From positions 2,046,001 to 2,110,000 of the forward strand of contig CP075497.1 in the NCBI GenBank assembly GCA_021613535.1: a stretch of DNA of 64,000 nt, read 5' to 3'. The translations under genes and the position numbers were made by a program. The notes under the pieces were generated by a model. That model ran no database searches, was not told the origin of the DNA, and saw nothing but the letters and a program-made list of their open reading frames with translations. This DNA comes from Adineta vaga. Lineage: Eukaryota > Rotifera. Positions 61,587-64,000 of the stretch are shown in pieces; within the stretch, counting starts at the first letter, position 1, and the number at the start of each line of letters is the position of its first letter.

Positions 61587-64000
61587 ATGTTCGACAATTT
61601 TCAATATTGGGATATTCTTCAAGAAAAAAGTGAACTTTTTCCTGAACGATCATCATATGTGCAATGTGATCGTCGGCAACAAATTTTAATCGTTCATCAT
61701 CCATCTCTAAAAGCTACATCCATGTCTTCAGCTAGTTCGACATTGAGTTTAAGTGATCATTCAAGTACAATGAGTAGACAATCAACACAACCGACTGGAG
61801 TATCAACAGCATGTAAATATTCCATTGATTTCAAATGAAAACTTTGTAAAATATGTTTTAGTATATTTGGAACGTATTCAGTATATTCAACGAATTGATG
61901 GAATAAGTACGGGTCGTTCGGCACGAAATCAAGAATCAATTCGATTGAATTATCAACTTGCACAGAATAGTCGAAATCGCCAACATCAGAAACGATTAGA
62001 AATCTTTTATTGTGATGATCGTTCTCATTCGGAATATCTTTATAAAAGTGTAACCATTCAATTAAGAAAATTTGGTACGAAGATTTGTTTCTAATAGTAT
62101 TAATTTCAACAGAATGTCTTCTGTCTATCTTTTAAGATGATGAATTTGATGAATGGGTTGATGCTCTTTATGCTGGAATACATGAAGCTAAGAATTTAAA
62201 TGAAGCAGCAAAACGAAATCGGTTAGAAACTAAAGAATTTTTCCATCGATATTTTATGTTTGTTGATTATTTAGATGGCTTTTAAGACAATATGAAAGAT
62301 TGAAAGCATCATCGGGAGGTTTAACATTTGATTCAATTAATGGATGGTTAAATTCTCATCTTGGTCTAGTTGGTGCAAAAGGTAATGTTGAAAGATCAAT
62401 TAAACAAAATGAAATCTTTCGTCAAACAAATGAAATTACTGATTCAGTTTTCAATGATTTATATTATAGTTTCATTAATAATCAACAAAAAGTAAATATA
62501 TTGATCGTTTTGATTCGCTTTTATCTATTTGATTTCTATAGATTCTCACAAGAACTCTCATGTCTGATATAATTGATGATAGGTAAGATTATTTCTATGT
62601 ATATTATTATTAGTCTTAATGAATCGTTCTTTAGTGGAATTTCATTAAATAATTTCGCATTACGTGTTACTAATAATCAAAAAGATGTCGTTTCACAAGA
62701 AACAGATCAAATCAAAAGTTCGCTACATTTAAATACTGATCAATCGGAAATTTCTCTTCGACAAGTAATGAATTCAGAATAAATTAACAAATTAGAAATC
62801 TAACGATTTAATTTAGAGTATGAATTATCTTTGGTCTGATGCGAATTCAGCATTTGATCCAAAATCTCGTTCGATATGTGTCGATGATATGGATCAACAA
62901 TTGAATTATTATTGGATTTCATCAAGTCATAATACGTAAATGATTATTTCGAAGAATTTCGTTTTATTTTATTCTTTCGATATAGATATTTAGCTAAAAC
63001 ACAAATGTTCAATCCATCATCTGTTCATTGTTATATTCAAGCTTTATTGAAAGGATGTCGATGCATTGAAAGTAAATGAAGAAAACTTTTCATTCAATGC
63101 ATTTCTTTTCTTATATAAGTCGATGTTTTCGATCCTCGAACTGGTACAGAACCGGAAATAACGCATAAAGGTACACGTATCAAAACGATTCCATTACGAA
63201 GTGTTCTCGAAGCTATTATCGACTATTCTTTTGTTACAAGCGAGTAAGAATTTAAGAAAATTGATTTGATTGAATGTAGAATCGAGGGAATATTTAGATA
63301 TCCAGTTATAGTTTCAATAGAAAATCATTGTTCACCTCAACAACGTTCAGTAATGGGTCGAATGTTCATTGAAATATTCGGTGGTAAGTTGAAATATAGA
63401 AATCGAATCGAAAATAGAGAATTATATTGAGTAGAAAGTCTGATACAAGTACCTCTATCACAAAATGAAACTGAACTTCCTTCTCCTAATAAATTAAAGA
63501 GGAAAATTCTTTTAAAGGTATTTGCTGCTTAAAGATCAATTGCTTTGATTATGAATTAACCTTGCTTTTTTTTCGGTACATTTCTTCATTTGTTATTTGA
63601 ATTGAATAGGATTCGAAATTGAGTAATGGATCATTATCACCGCAGCCTAGTCTTGACGGTGATGAACAACCTGGTATATCTGCAAGTCATCTCGAAGGAC
63701 ATGTTCAGTTGTATAATGCTACGAAAAAAGTAAATTTTTAAGCTTAATAAATGAATTGACATGTGAAATATTATTATAGAATTGGGTGGATTATAATTAT
63801 ACAATAGGAAATGATAGTATATACTTAGCTCAAATGTATGAACCACGAAATCAGGAAAAAAATGATTATGATCTAAGTGATGAAGAAACTGATCAAGTTA
63901 GTTGAAAAAAATCTCGTTTTCGAAAGATTTATCTGGAATTTTTCTAGAAAAAAGATATTTCAAAGGATGGTTTTATTCAAATTTGGTATCATGGCACCAT
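61587..64000 (+). CDS. PLCG1: phospholipase C gamma, 5' part (cut by window end)
   Basis: Multi-exon, running past the right edge. Order: an N-terminal PH-like region (FDNFQYWDIL, RLEIFYCDD, DEFDEWVDALYAGI), EF-hand-like helices (61-62.8 kb), then the PI-PLC X box: YYWISSSHNTYLAKTQ with the first catalytic His, GCRCIEVDVFD with metal-binding Glu and Asp, and a second His in THKGTRIKT. VSIENHCSPQQR closes the X box. A split-PH segment (HLEGHVQLYNATKKNWVDY) and the start of an SH2 domain (FIQIWYHGT) follow; that insert is diagnostic of the gamma class. The enzyme cleaves PIP2 to IP3 and diacylglycerol downstream of tyrosine kinases. The Y box, second SH2, SH3 and C2 should lie beyond 64000. An acceptor-like GTAG ends 12 nt before the ATG. 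Confidence 0.9.

Overview
The window reads as nuclear DNA of a bdelloid rotifer. It is AT-rich and gene-dense, and its animal genes carry many small introns (mostly 45-100 nt). Three lineage clues point the same way: a broken gene joining an arginine ADP-ribosyltransferase domain to TPR repeats, a family typical of bdelloids; several short TGTGGG/CCCACA blocks, the unit reported for bdelloid telomeres; and F-box proteins with lineage-specific repeats. Species cannot be named from the sequence alone. No rRNA, tRNA or CRISPR feature was seen.

Layout, left to right. 0-2.4 kb: subtelomere-like DNA with three TGTGGG...CCCACA elements around an intronless phytochelatin synthase. 2.4-12.5 kb: KLHL10-like kelch protein (-), a RING + protein kinase + isoaspartyl-methyltransferase-like fusion (+), nucleoporin NUP54 (-) and an intronless F-box protein (-). 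14-22.7 kb: a small Ser/Thr-rich protein (+), a CEP70-like centrosomal protein (+) with an antisense ORF in one intron, and a B-box-like protein (-). 22.7-31.1 kb is gene-poor and full of wreckage: a damaged copy of the receptor-like gene at 31-33 kb, an F-box/LRR pseudogene built of 142-nt exon units, the ADP-ribosyltransferase-TPR pseudogene and a possible hAT-type element. 31.1-35.6 kb: a receptor-like membrane protein and carboxypeptidase E (both -). 35.6-38.1 kb: a transposase remnant, a direct repeat and an orphan exon. 38.1-53.8 kb (all -): a TRPM2-type channel, HDAC8, ALG2 and an ELKS/ERC active-zone protein. 54-64 kb: CDKL1-like kinase (+), SLC49A4/DIRC2-like transporter (-), SAMM50 (+), PAM16/Magmas (+) and PLC-gamma (+, cut by the window end).

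Links between genes. ALG2 ends only 6 nt before the HDAC8 start codon, with an AG at the join, which fits a two-gene transcription unit resolved by spliced-leader trans-splicing. Several other genes also have a TTTTAG-like acceptor just before the ATG. SAMM50 and PAM16 are mitochondrial biogenesis genes lying next to each other. Exon boundaries were worked out by eye from GT/AG sites and reading-frame continuity. Product names rest on remembered family motifs, not on database searches.
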